A stretch of DNA of 64,000 nucleotides from Pontibacter korlensis (GTDB lineage Bacteria > Bacteroidota > Bacteroidia > Cytophagales > Hymenobacteraceae), in contig NZ_CP009621.1 of the NCBI RefSeq assembly GCF_000973725.1, positions 62,001 to 126,000 of the forward strand, written 5' to 3'. The number at the start of each line of letters is the position of its first letter. The stretch's first letter is position 1. Positions 9,503 through 18,493 of the stretch are shown here, piece after piece. The position numbers and the translations under genes were made by a program. The notes under the pieces were generated by a model. That model was given only the letters and a program-made list of their open reading frames with translations, made no database searches and was not told the DNA's origin.

Positions 9503-10882
9503 ATGAAACTAAGACATAAAATACTAGCCGCAATTTTTATCATATGCCTGGGCACTACAGCATGCGAAGACATGCTGGATGTAGCACCGCAGCAATCCAT
9601 TGATGCCAGGGATGCCATCACCACTCCGCAGGACTTGCAAGGAGCCGTTATAGGTATGTATGCGTTACTCGGGGAGCCGGAGCTTTATGGCACAAACCTG
9701 TTGCTACTTCCCGAGCTGCTTGCCGCCGAAGAAAACGTTGCCTGGTATGGCACGTTTGCAGGCTACAGGCAAGTAGCTAACAAAACCATGACAGCCGACA
9801 ACCTGGAGGCACAGCGAACCTGGGTAACAGCCTACGAGGCTATAAATTTGGCTAACATTGTACTTAGCAAGCTAGACCTTGAAACAGACCAACAAGCTCG
9901 GGACCGGATAGAGGGAGAAGCATTGTTTGTAAGAGGCATTCTGCATTTTGAGTTAGTGAGGCTTTACGGCAGGGCGTGGAACGACGGAGACCCAAACACA
10001 AATCTTGGTGTGCCGATTCGCACCTCTGCCGTTACCACAGAAGAGGAAGCAAGAACATTTGCTACTCGCAACACCGTGGCCGAGGTATACGCGCAGGTAG
10101 TTCAGGACCTGGAAAGGGCTAAAGAGCTACTCCCTGAACTCAACGAGGAAAGAGCCAACACCTATGCTGCCAGTGGCTTTCTGGCCCGGGTGCACCTGCA
10201 ACGGCAGGACTATGCGGCTGCTCTGCAGGAAGCAAACCGTGTGATAGCAGAAGGGCCATTTAACCTCAATCCTACGGTTACTGCTATTTTCAGAAACGAC
10301 AATACAGCCGAGTCTATCTTTGAGATACAGCAAAACGATCAGAACAACGCTGGTACCGCCAACGATGGCCTCACTACTTTTTATGCTGACTTGGAAGGTA
10401 TTGGCCGTGGTGATATAGCCGTTCTCTCCTATGATCTTTATGAGGAGCAGGATACCCGCCTTTCAGACCTGATTTATGAGGGCTTTCTGTATGGTGACAT
10501 ACATACCGGTAAATGGACCAACTTCGGCCAAAATATTCCGGTGGTGCGCCTGGCGGAAATGTACCTCATCAGAGCAGAAGCAAACCTGCGTTTGGGATCT
10601 ACTCTAGGAGCCACGCCACTAGAGGACATTAACCGCATACGGGAAAGAGCCGGCGCCTCCACGCTATCTAGCCTTACCCTGGAAGATGTATTACTGGAGC
10701 GCAGGCTAGAACTTGCCTTTGAAGGTTTTAGAATCCACGATATTAAACGTACAGCGTCTGAGTTAGTGGGTGAAGACTACACCATACCCTGGGATGCTGA
10801 GATCCTGATCTTCCCTATTCCAAGGAGAGAGATTGATGCCAGCCAGGGACAGTTAACTCAAAATCCTGGCTACTCTGGTTAA
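9503..10882 (+). CDS. SusD/RagB family nutrient-binding outer-membrane lipoprotein
   Basis: 459 aa. The lipoprotein signal ends in a lipobox with the acceptor cysteine in LGTTACED (about residue 21). TPR-like helices with the family landmarks NLANIVL, EGEALFVRGILHFELVRLYG and RLAEMYLIRAEANLR follow, and the C-terminus has ERRLELAFEGFRIHDIKR and FPIPRREIDAS. It sits on the SusC barrel at the cell surface and captures substrate. It is the last gene of the two-gene unit and is followed directly by a strong terminator. Confidence 0.95.
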   Translation: MKLRHKILAAIFIICLGTTACEDMLDVAPQQSIDARDAITTPQDLQGAVIGMYALLGEPELYGTNLLLLPELLAAEENVAWYGTFAGYRQVANKTMTADNLEAQRTWVTAYEAINLANIVLSKLDLETDQQARDRIEGEALFVRGILHFELVRLYGRAWNDGDPNTNLGVPIRTSAVTTEEEARTFATRNTVAEVYAQVVQDLERAKELLPELNEERANTYAASGFLARVHLQRQDYAAALQEANRVIAEGPFNLNPTVTAIFRNDNTAESIFEIQQNDQNNAGTANDGLTTFYADLEGIGRGDIAVLSYDLYEEQDTRLSDLIYEGFLYGDIHTGKWTNFGQNIPVVRLAEMYLIRAEANLRLGSTLGATPLEDINRIRERAGASTLSSLTLEDVLLERRLELAFEGFRIHDIKRTASELVGEDYTIPWDAEILIFPIPRREIDASQGQLTQNPGYSG

Positions 10883-10891
10883 CTCATAACT

Positions 10892-10925
10892 AAAAGCGGC
10901 TCCTGCCAATCCAGGAGCCGCTTTT
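10892..10925 (+). terminator. Rho-independent terminator after susC/susD
   Basis: A 14-bp perfect stem (10892-10905 with 10912-10925) and 6-nt loop, A-rich on the left arm and running into a T tract on the right, begins 10 nt after the SusD stop codon. Confidence 0.9.
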
Positions 10926-10942
10926 TTATTTTTTATCACATT

Positions 10943-10980
10943 AAACTAAACATTTAGTTTTTAAACTAAGTACATAGTTA
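10943..10980 (+). promoter_or_regulatory. Two tandem palindromes, probable BlaI-type operators
   Basis: Two 16-bp inverted repeats, AACTAAACATTTAGTT (10944-10959) and AACTAAGTACATAGTT (10964-10979), have centres 20 bp apart, about two helical turns. They lie 39-74 bp upstream of the BlaI/MecI-type gene. Family members bind dyads in their own promoters, so autoregulation here is a reasonable inference. The paired AACTA/TAGTT half-sites are directly visible. Confidence 0.65.
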
Positions 10981-11017
10981 TATATTTACTACTCACACAC
11001 ACCACTTTATACTTTAT

Positions 11018-11410
11018 ATGAAAGAACTGACCAAAGCCGAAGAAGAGATCATGCAGGTGCTATGGAAGCTGGAGCGAGCCTTTGTACGCGATATTCTGGA
11101 GGAGTTGCCAGCGCCTAAGCCAGCCTATAACACAGTATCTACTATCGTGCGCATATTGGAAACCAAAGGCTTTGTGGGGCATGAGGCTTTTGGTAAATCG
11201 CACCAGTACTTTCCGCTCGTTGCCCAGGATAAGTATAAAAGCTTCTTCCTGAAGAACTTTATGAGTGGCTATTTTGGTGGTTCTTTCGAAAAGCTGGTCT
11301 CCTTTTTTGCCAAGGATAACAACCTGAATGTGCAGGAACTGGACCAACTGATGCGACATGTAAAACAAGACCTGGACGAGCCAGAAGAAAAAGATGGAAG
11401 CACTACTTAA
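11018..11410 (+). CDS. BlaI/MecI/CopY family transcriptional repressor
   Basis: 130 aa. The N-terminal winged-helix region reads LTKAEEEIMQVLWKLERAFVRDILEELP...YNTVSTIVRILETKGFV, the standard BlaI/MecI pattern, followed by a C-terminal helical dimer part. Such repressors are inactivated by cleavage when a partner M56 membrane peptidase is activated. The gene overlaps the M56 gene by 17 nt, which implies translational coupling. Two tandem palindromes lie in its promoter region. No beta-lactamase gene is nearby, so the signal is probably not (only) a beta-lactam. Confidence 0.92.
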   Translation: MKELTKAEEEIMQVLWKLERAFVRDILEELPAPKPAYNTVSTIVRILETKGFVGHEAFGKSHQYFPLVAQDKYKSFFLKNFMSGYFGGSFEKLVSFFAKDNNLNVQELDQLMRHVKQDLDEPEEKDGSTT

Positions 11411-12707
11411 TTACATATTTAAAGCAGCCATAGGCCTACTGGCCTTGTACCTGTTCCACTTCCTGGTGCTGCGCCGCCACAACAACTTTGGTTTTAACAG
11501 GCTGTACCTGCTTGCTGCGCCAGTCTTGGCATTGTTGCTTCCGCTGTTAGTATGGCCTGCCTGGCTAAGCCCGGATGTTGCAGTAACCAGAACACTCCAC
11601 TCAGTGCAGCTAGGCGAGTTTACGGTAAAGGCCGATTCTCCTCAAAAGCTTGAGATGACAGCCCTTACGCTACAAACTTCTTTTGTTGCTCTATACCTGC
11701 TCGGTTTTAGCCTTGTATTGCTGCGGCTCGTGCGGCAGATCTGGCAGATCAGGCAGCTGAAACATCAGTCTACCCCTCTCCCTTTTATTGAAGAAGATGC
11801 CCAGCTATATCAACTTAACAGCCACTACCCTGCCTTTGCCTTTGGCAGCAGCATTTTTCTGAGCCTACAGCAGGAACAGCTAAGTACATCAGAGCAGAAG
11901 CAGGTAATAGCGCATGAGCTGGCACATGTAAAGTATGGGCACACCTGGGATGTGTTGTTTTACGAAGTACTCTCGGCCATACTTTGGTTTCACCCTGTCG
12001 TGTGGCTGCTAAAACAGGAGCTGCGCGATGTACACGAGTACCAGGCCGATGCTGCCGTAGTGTCAGAATACCAGACGCAAAAGTATACTTCACTGCTCTC
12101 GCGGGAGGCTCTGCTAAGTATGGGCTTACCTGTAGGAAGCCACTTCACCAAGCCACAGGTAATCAAGCGCCTGCACATGCTGCAACTGCAAGGGCAAAAG
12201 CCTGGCTGGCTACGTCCGCTGCTCACGCTTCCACTCCTGGTTGGCCTCTCCTTTATACTTGCCCGGCAGCAGGTAACAGCTAATAGCACCTCCACTAAAA
12301 CAGAGTCGGCCTACAAGGCTGTAAAACCTGCCATGCCCAAAGAAGCCTTGCCAGAAACAGAGGAGCCTGCCCCAACACCAGAAAAAGACCAGCCTTATGC
12401 TTATGTGGAGCAGATGCCAGTTTTTGAGGGGGGCGAGATTGAAATGATGAAGTTCCTGGGGCAGAACATCCGCTATCCAGAGCAGGCTAAGGAATCTGAA
12501 ACAGAAGGGTTGGTGGTACTAGGCTTTGTAGTTGAGAAAGACGGCAGCCTGCACGACATTGCTGTTATCAAATCGCTGGGCAGCGGCACTGACGAAGAAG
12601 CCATTCGCGTCGTGAAAATGATGGATGGCAAATGGAGTCCCGGCAGGCAAAACGGACAACCTGTGTCAGTGCGGTACACGATGCCCATCCGCTTTGCGAT
12701 AAGGTAA
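11394..12707 (+). CDS. M56 (BlaR1-type) membrane metallopeptidase with C-terminal TonB domain
   Basis: 437 aa. Hydrophobic segments lie near residues 6-26, 36-56, 92-112 and after 215. The zinc site HELAH is at 174-178, with VHEYQAD downstream providing the third ligand. Instead of the penicillin sensor of BlaR1, residues about 340-437 form a TonB C-terminal-like domain (MPVFEGGEIEMMKFLGQNIRYPE...PIRF). The peptidase part is expected to relieve repression by the BlaI-like protein; the TonB-like part suggests sensing or contact in the periplasm (inference). It overlaps the repressor gene by 17 nt. Confidence 0.9.
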   Translation: MEALLNYIFKAAIGLLALYLFHFLVLRRHNNFGFNRLYLLAAPVLALLLPLLVWPAWLSPDVAVTRTLHSVQLGEFTVKADSPQKLEMTALTLQTSFVALYLLGFSLVLLRLVRQIWQIRQLKHQSTPLPFIEEDAQLYQLNSHYPAFAFGSSIFLSLQQEQLSTSEQKQVIAHELAHVKYGHTWDVLFYEVLSAILWFHPVVWLLKQELRDVHEYQADAAVVSEYQTQKYTSLLSREALLSMGLPVGSHFTKPQVIKRLHMLQLQGQKPGWLRPLLTLPLLVGLSFILARQQVTANSTSTKTESAYKAVKPAMPKEALPETEEPAPTPEKDQPYAYVEQMPVFEGGEIEMMKFLGQNIRYPEQAKESETEGLVVLGFVVEKDGSLHDIAVIKSLGSGTDEEAIRVVKMMDGKWSPGRQNGQPVSVRYTMPIRFAIR

Positions 12708-12808
12708 AATACAAACTAACTATTAATAAGTACTATTTTCAGTTTCTTTCCGGCTGATACAGGATAGCTATTGCCTTATTTTTAAGTATACAACAAACAA
12801 CATGGATC

Positions 12809-13618
12809 ATGAAAAAGAAAAGCACACTCCTCAAACTAGCCGCCACGGCACTTTTGGGTACGGCCACACTGGTTGTTGCTCCTATTGCACACGCACAAAC
12901 CGTTGACAAGCCTTATACCTATGTAGAGCAAATGCCTGTCTTCGAAGGTGGAGAAATGGAGATGTTGAAGTTCCTGGGCACCAATATCCGCTACCCGGAG
13001 GATGCTCATAATGCTGGTGTAGAAGGCCTGGTGGTTCTAACTTTTGTGGTAAACACGGATGGCTCTATCTCGGACGCAGGAGTAGTAAAGAGCCTGAGTA
13101 CCAGCACCGACACTGAAGCCCTGCGCGTGGTAAAAATGATGAACGGGAAATGGCAACCGGGAAAGCAAAACGGAGAAGTTGTTCCCGTCAGATATACCCT
13201 TCCTATCCGGTTTTCGATCAAAGAAGAGCAGAAGACGCCTCTTATTCCTGACCAGCAACCACAATTCAAAGGCGGACAGGAAGCCTTGATGCGTACAATC
13301 AACCAGCACCTGAAAATGCCGGAGGAAGCTCAAAAGGAGCACCTGAATGCCAGGGTGGTTGTAAAGTTTACCGTGAAAGAAGATGGCAGTGTGTCTGACA
13401 TAAAACTGGCCCACACCAAACTCAAGAAAACAGTTGGCCCTGATGCTAAACTCGACTATATGGATGCCTCTACCTTTAATCTCCAGAACAAAGCTATACT
13501 TGCCAAGCTTGCGGAAGCCGCCGCGGCAGCCGTAAAAGCTACCTCCGGCCAGTGGCAACCCGCCACTAAAAATGGGGAAGCCGTGGCGGCAGAGCTGGCG
13601 CTGCCGGTGCAGTTTTAG
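12809..13618 (+). CDS. Secreted protein with two TonB C-terminal-like domains
   Basis: 269 aa with a signal peptide ending in AHAQ (about residue 30). Residues about 35-130 are nearly the same as the tail of the upstream M56 protein (YVEQMPVFEGGE(M/I)EM, then NIRYPE). Residues about 140-269 hold a second, more diverged copy (PQFKGGQEALMRTINQHLKMPEEA). There is no transmembrane anchor or proline-rich linker as in classical TonB, so it may be a periplasmic partner rather than an energy transducer. It follows the M56 gene by 101 nt in the same direction and probably belongs to the same regulon. Confidence 0.8.
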   Translation: MKKKSTLLKLAATALLGTATLVVAPIAHAQTVDKPYTYVEQMPVFEGGEMEMLKFLGTNIRYPEDAHNAGVEGLVVLTFVVNTDGSISDAGVVKSLSTSTDTEALRVVKMMNGKWQPGKQNGEVVPVRYTLPIRFSIKEEQKTPLIPDQQPQFKGGQEALMRTINQHLKMPEEAQKEHLNARVVVKFTVKEDGSVSDIKLAHTKLKKTVGPDAKLDYMDASTFNLQNKAILAKLAEAAAAAVKATSGQWQPATKNGEAVAAELALPVQF

Positions 13619-13876
13619 GTTCTGGGGCAGAAAACAGAGATTCTCCCGTTGTACTGCCAGCATAACAGTGGACAAACGTGAATGCTACAGCTAAAGTACC
13701 AAGTTCAATTCGATGGCCGGAGCTGAGCAAAGGCAATTTCCCAGGCCTGATTTTATGTTCAGCTCCCTCAAAGAGGGCTGAAAAGGAAGAAAGCACAAGG
13801 TGGCTCACCTGCGATTGTGCTGTAATAATGCATAAATGAAACAACCAACACCAACCCACATGCAAAGCAACACCTG

Positions 13877-14359
13877 ATGCAGCCTAAGATCACAATACTT
13901 GTTTTTGGCTTCCTATTGTACTTTACCTGTAGCTCTTCAGCCCAGAAAATAGCGATGAGTTTTGAGGAAGCCGCCAACCAGGGGGTACCTTTTGAGCACC
14001 TCGACAGCCTGTACAAAAGTGCTGTACACTCGGACAAAGACCTTGCTGTTTTTAAATCTCCAGATGAGCAGGCCAAACTCCGGAGAGCCTATGCTCAAAT
14101 GCTTCATGACCTGGGGATATTCCTCAAAGAGAATAATTTTCATTGGGAAACGCAGGTAAGAAGCTTCAACAGAATATACTTTAACGCTGATGGAGCCGTG
14201 GATTATTTTCTCTACAACTTCGCCCCTGAGCAGATCAGTACCGAAAAAGAAAGAGAGTTTAAGCAGCTCCTCCACCTCTTTGTGCAACACTATTCCTTCC
14301 CGCTTAAAGCTGGTGAGAAGTTTGCACAGTGCAGTCCCGTCAAGTACTTAGACAGATAA
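13877..14359 (+). CDS. Hypothetical secreted protein
   Basis: 160 aa, not recognised. A hydrophobic N-terminus (residues 4-22, ending YFTCSSSAQ) suggests either an SPI signal or a lipobox with Cys18. The remainder is mixed charged and helical, with EEAANQGVPFEHLDSLYKSAVH and a C-terminal FVQHYSFPLKAGEKF stretch. Stand-alone gene with 258 nt of non-coding sequence upstream and a bidirectional terminator downstream. Confidence 0.65.
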   Translation: MQPKITILVFGFLLYFTCSSSAQKIAMSFEEAANQGVPFEHLDSLYKSAVHSDKDLAVFKSPDEQAKLRRAYAQMLHDLGIFLKENNFHWETQVRSFNRIYFNADGAVDYFLYNFAPEQISTEKEREFKQLLHLFVQHYSFPLKAGEKFAQCSPVKYLDR

Positions 14360-14404
14360 ACGGCTTTTGCCTGAAGAGCAGCAGCACAAATCTACATGTA
14401 CTGC

Positions 14405-14453
14405 AAAACAGGAAGGCCCCGGCTATACGCTGTAGCCGGGGCCTTCCTGTTTT
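14405..14453. terminator. Bidirectional terminator between convergent genes
   Basis: A 21-bp perfect stem (14405-14425 with 14433-14453), GC-rich core and A/T flanks on both sides, 7-nt loop. It serves the hypothetical gene on the left and surE on the right. Confidence 0.9.
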
Positions 14454-14463
14454 GTTAGACTCC

Positions 14464-15240
14464 TTAAAACGACCAATCCTCGTTTAGCATAGCAATGGCG
14501 TGGTGAGCCGTCATATCGAACTGGCAAGGCACAACTGAGATATAGTTGTTTACCAGTGCCCATTCGTCGGTATCCTCGCCTTTGTCATGGTTCACAAAGC
14601 TGCCCGTCATCCAGTAGTACTTGCGGTTGTGCGGGTCCAGGCGCTCGTCAAATTCCTCCTGCCACTTGGCGCGGGCCTGGCGACACACCTTGATGCCCTT
14701 TATCGGCTCTTCGCTCTTCTTGGGGAAGTTTACGTTCAGGGCAGTATTATCCGGAATACCGTTCTCGATAGCCTGTCTGATAATCTGCTCTACGAACTCC
14801 TCGGTATGAGAAAAATCCGCTCCGTGCCCATAATCGCAAAGGGAGAAGCCAATAGCAGGCAGTCCTTCTATAGCCGCCTCAATCGCAGCCGACATAGTGC
14901 CGGAATATAGCACGCTGATACTGGAGTTGGAACCGTGGTTGATGCCGCTCACCACCAGGTCAGGCTGGCGGTCGCGCAGTACGTGGTGCTTGGCCAGTTT
15001 TACGCAGTCGGCCGGTGTGCCGGAGCACTCATAAGCTTCAACGCCTAGGTCTTCCAGCGCTATTGATCTATCTAAACGGAGTGTATTACCAATGGTGATG
15101 GCATGTCCCATTCCTGACTGCGGCGAATCCGGGGCTACCACTACTACCTCCCCTACTTTCATGGCCACACGTACCAGCGTCCTGATACCCGGGGCTGTGA
15201 TGCCGTCGTCGTTAGAAACTAATATTAAAGGTTTAGCCAT
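14464..15240 (-). CDS. surE: 5'/3'-nucleotidase SurE
   Basis: 258 aa, normal length for SurE. The metal-binding NDDG motif is at residues 10-13, with GHAITIGNTLR, CSGTPADCVKLA and VSGINHGSNSSISVLYSGTMSAAIEA following, all SurE hallmarks. The enzyme removes phosphate from nucleoside monophosphates and short polyphosphate in the cytosol. Single gene; its 3' end abuts a strong bidirectional terminator. Confidence 0.95.
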   Translation of the reverse strand: MAKPLILVSNDDGITAPGIRTLVRVAMKVGEVVVVAPDSPQSGMGHAITIGNTLRLDRSIALEDLGVEAYECSGTPADCVKLAKHHVLRDRQPDLVVSGINHGSNSSISVLYSGTMSAAIEAAIEGLPAIGFSLCDYGHGADFSHTEEFVEQIIRQAIENGIPDNTALNVNFPKKSEEPIKGIKVCRQARAKWQEEFDERLDPHNRKYYWMTGSFVNHDKGEDTDEWALVNNYISVVPCQFDMTAHHAIAMLNEDWSF

Positions 15241-15360
15241 TTTTAATATTTAAAGTTGATGTGTGACAAAATAAACGAATTAGTATTTCGTGCTAATATA
15301 CGATAACCTGTAGCAGCGCATCAAGGTTTAAGAATTAAATAACAAAGAGACAAGACCACC

Positions 15361-15975
15361 ATGTTAAAGAATATAATTTACGCGTTGATGCTGGGAGTGG
15401 GCATGGCAGCTTGTCTCTCGCAACAGGGCGAAGAAGCAGATACAACAGCAAGTGCCCCGCAGATACCAGCACTGCTTGGCACCGCAGAGGAAACCAAACA
15501 ACCTGCTCCCACTCATTTTGTAGTTGAGAAGCAGCGCGTAGGTAACATTCGTATAGGCATGCCCATAGAGCAGATGCGCGAGCATGTAGCAAGTGGCCTG
15601 AACCTGACTGACACGACCCTGATGCAGGAGGGCATGCAAAGTACAGCCTATGTACTACACCCGGAGGGGCAGCCAAAAGGTTTGCTCGTGGAGCAGGCCT
15701 GCAACCCTAACTGCCAAGTATGGCGCATCAGTGTTCTCAGCCCTGACTTCAGAACACCCGAAGGCCTGAGTGTCGGCTCCAAGTATAGCGAGTTGCAGCA
15801 GCAGTATACGATCAAAGCAGTTACTTTTGAAGAAGGAAATCTGGTGGCCCTGGCACCAGAGGCAGGAATGAGCTTTGTACTGGACCATACATCATTGCCG
15901 CCAAACCAACTCCAGCAACTAAACGCTTCCAACGTACCGGCTAATCTACTGATCAGGAAAATCTTAGTATATTAG
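15361..15975 (+). CDS. Hypothetical lipoprotein
   Basis: 204 aa, function unknown. A short signal peptide ends in the lipobox MAAC (Cys18). An acidic, Thr/Ala/Pro-rich linker (about 20-55) is followed by a folded part with VGNIRIGMPIEQMREHV, a Cys pair in ACNPNC, and VGSKYSELQQQY. The repeated GMP/VGSKYSEL segments recall small lipoproteins that report on ligand-binding thresholds, but no family can be assigned. The DoxX gene follows 40 nt later. Confidence 0.65.
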   Translation: MLKNIIYALMLGVGMAACLSQQGEEADTTASAPQIPALLGTAEETKQPAPTHFVVEKQRVGNIRIGMPIEQMREHVASGLNLTDTTLMQEGMQSTAYVLHPEGQPKGLLVEQACNPNCQVWRISVLSPDFRTPEGLSVGSKYSELQQQYTIKAVTFEEGNLVALAPEAGMSFVLDHTSLPPNQLQQLNASNVPANLLIRKILVY

Positions 15976-16015
15976 TATCTTGCTATGTTCGAGGTAAATT
16001 GCTATACTTGCCTCT

Positions 16016-16465
16016 ATGGCTATACTCCGCTCAGGCTACAAAAACAAGAACCTAGGTTTGCTGCTGCTCCGGCTGGGCATCGGCGTGATGTTCATACTGC
16101 ATGGCTGGCCAAAACTGGCGGGCGGGCCTGAACGTTGGGAAGCTATTGGACAGAACATGGAGTTATTCGGCATGGGCTTCGCTCCAACTTTCTGGGGATT
16201 TATGGCTGCTTTCGCGGAGGTAGCCGGAGGTTTGCTGATCATGCTGGGCTTGTTTTTCAGAACAGCCTGCATCCTTTTGCTTATCACCATGATAGTGGCT
16301 ACCACCCGCCATGCAGTAGCAGGCGATGGCTTTGGAGGCTACTCTCATGCGCTGGAAGCGGCTATCCTGTTCTTCTCGCTATTGCTTATTGGTCCCGGCA
16401 AATACAGCCTGGACAACAGGTTTTTCCATCAAGATAAAGTAAGGTCCCGCAAGTACTTTGCTTAA
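16016..16465 (+). CDS. DoxX family membrane protein
   Basis: 149 aa with four hydrophobic segments (about 13-32, 60-82, 84-102, 118-136). The start LLLLRLGIGVMFILHGWPKLAGG and the middle AAFAEVAGGLLIMLGLFFRTAC are the standard DoxX pattern. Inner-membrane protein; members are linked to quinone or thiosulfate metabolism or redox stress, but the role here is not known. Confidence 0.88.
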   Translation: MAILRSGYKNKNLGLLLLRLGIGVMFILHGWPKLAGGPERWEAIGQNMELFGMGFAPTFWGFMAAFAEVAGGLLIMLGLFFRTACILLLITMIVATTRHAVAGDGFGGYSHALEAAILFFSLLLIGPGKYSLDNRFFHQDKVRSRKYFA

Positions 16466-16648
16466 GGTAAACCGACCATACCCATTGCATCTGTAGAGAC
16501 GCCATCATTTGCTGCCATTCAGCAAATAAGCCTGGCTCTCTAGGGTGGCCTGCAATGCGGGCTATCTCCTCCCCTCCTTCAACTGTGTCAGGTTTTCCCC
16601 TCAGAAATCCTTATCATTGCCCATTGATCTTACTAGCTAAACCATACC

Positions 16649-18406
16649 ATGCTAACTACCTTACTACTTGCTGCCCTCTTAAGCTCGGGCACGCCAGCAC
16701 AAGGAAAACCTGACCTAAAAACACCTTACGAGCAAGGCAACGGCAACCAAACTGCCACATACGAGGAAGCCATCGAGTGGTACCAGAAGCTGGACCAGGC
16801 TTACGATGAGGTAAAAATGATGCCTTACGGCTCTACCGACGTGGGCCGCCCACTGCACCTGGTTGTTGTTTCTACTGGCAAGGACTTTGACCCGGCTTCT
16901 ATCCGAGAGAAGAACAAACGCATACTTTTTATCCAGAATGGCATTCACCCTGGGGAGCCAGAGGGTATAGATGCTACCATGATGCTGGTGCGCGACTACC
17001 TGCAAAATAAAAAGCTGCGCCAGCAACTCGATAACGTGGTGCTGGCAATAATTCCGGTATACAATATAGGCGGCGCACTGAACCGCAACAGCCACACCCG
17101 TACCAACCAGAACGGACCTGAGGAGTACGGCTTTCGGGGCAATGCCCGCAACCTGGACCTGAACCGCGACTTCATCAAGACCGACTCACGTAACGCCCAG
17201 ACTTTCCACCAGATCTTCCGGGAGTGGGATCCGGATGTGTTTATGGATAACCATACTTCCAACGGAGCCGATTACCAGCACGTGATGACGCTTATCGCCA
17301 CACAACACAATAAGCTGAACCCATCGCTTGCCAGCTACCTGAGTGGTAAGATGGTGCCTACACTGTATGAGGGCATGAAGCAGGATAAGTTCCCGATGGT
17401 GCCTTACATGAACACTGTAGGTGAAACACCAGATAAAGGTATCATTGGCTTTATGGAATCTCCACGCTATGCCACAGGCTACACCGCCCTTTATAACACC
17501 ATTGGTTTTGTGCCTGAAACGCACATGCTAAAGCCGTTCAAGCAGCGCGTGCAGGCAACCTATAAGCTGATGGAGAACATGATTGAGACGGTACACCGCG
17601 ACGCAGACGAGATAGGCAAACTGCGGCAGCAGGCAAAGCAGGAAACACTAACGCAGCAGAAGTTTCCGCTGGACTGGAAACTGGATACGACCAAAGTGGA
17701 CAAGATCCCGTTCCTGGGCTACCAAGCCAGGTATAAGCCAAGCGAGGTGAGCGGGCTGGAGCGCCTGTACTACGACCGCAAGTCGCCGTACAAAACCATG
17801 CTGAACTACTACGATGAGTTTACGCCTACTGTAACTGTAGACAAACCCGTAGCCTACATCATTCCGCAGGCATGGCGAGAAGTAATCGAGCGCCTGAAGC
17901 TGAACAAAGTACAGATGCAGCAGCTAAAACGCGACACTACGATCACCCTCGATACTTATTACATCACCGACTATAAAACCAGCTCTCGTCCTTACGAAGG
18001 ACACTACCTGCACTCAGATGTACAGGTAAAGACCAAACGCATGCCGCGTCAGTTCTTCCAGGGCGATTACGTGGTATACCTGAACCAGGAGAGCAATCGT
18101 TTTCTGGTGGAAACGCTGGAACCACAGGCCGTGGACTCTTACTTTAACTGGAACTTCTTCGACAGCATGCTCATGCAGAAAGAGTACTTCTCGAGCTATG
18201 TGTTTGAAGACCTGGCAGCCGAGTACCTGAGAAAAGACCCGGAGCTTCGAAAGCAGCTGGAAGCGCGTAAGAAGCAGGACCCGGAGTTTGCCAAAAGCGC
18301 CCGTGCGCAGCTGGACTTCGTCTATAAGAACACGCCGCACTACGAGTACACCCACCAGATGTACCCAGTAGGCCGCTTGATGCAGGACGTAAAACTGCCG
18401 CTGTAA
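16649..18406 (+). CDS. M14 family zinc carboxypeptidase, secreted
   Basis: 585 aa. The hydrophobic N-terminus (residues 1-18) looks like a signal peptide. Zinc ligands are in NGIHPGEPEG (H100 and E103) and in DNHTSNGADYQH; NLDLNRDF supplies the substrate-binding Asn/Arg region, and PETHML may carry the catalytic Glu. The remaining ~270 residues are a C-terminal extension of unknown fold. Expected to trim peptides in the periplasm or outside the cell. Flanked on the 3' side by a bidirectional terminator. Confidence 0.88.
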   Translation: MLTTLLLAALLSSGTPAQGKPDLKTPYEQGNGNQTATYEEAIEWYQKLDQAYDEVKMMPYGSTDVGRPLHLVVVSTGKDFDPASIREKNKRILFIQNGIHPGEPEGIDATMMLVRDYLQNKKLRQQLDNVVLAIIPVYNIGGALNRNSHTRTNQNGPEEYGFRGNARNLDLNRDFIKTDSRNAQTFHQIFREWDPDVFMDNHTSNGADYQHVMTLIATQHNKLNPSLASYLSGKMVPTLYEGMKQDKFPMVPYMNTVGETPDKGIIGFMESPRYATGYTALYNTIGFVPETHMLKPFKQRVQATYKLMENMIETVHRDADEIGKLRQQAKQETLTQQKFPLDWKLDTTKVDKIPFLGYQARYKPSEVSGLERLYYDRKSPYKTMLNYYDEFTPTVTVDKPVAYIIPQAWREVIERLKLNKVQMQQLKRDTTITLDTYYITDYKTSSRPYEGHYLHSDVQVKTKRMPRQFFQGDYVVYLNQESNRFLVETLEPQAVDSYFNWNFFDSMLMQKEYFSSYVFEDLAAEYLRKDPELRKQLEARKKQDPEFAKSARAQLDFVYKNTPHYEYTHQMYPVGRLMQDVKLPL

Positions 18407-18407
18407 T

Positions 18408-18449
18408 AAAAGTATAAAAGCCACCTCTCGGGGTGGCTTTTATACTTTT
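18408..18449. terminator. Bidirectional terminator between convergent genes
   Basis: An 18-bp perfect stem (18408-18425 with 18432-18449) with loop TCTCGG, A-rich on one side and T-rich on the other, overlapping the end of the M14 gene and facing phzF-like. Confidence 0.88.
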
Positions 18450-18493
18450 ATATAGGTCGCTCTTAGTATGCGCAGCTCCTGTAGCGTTCTAAC

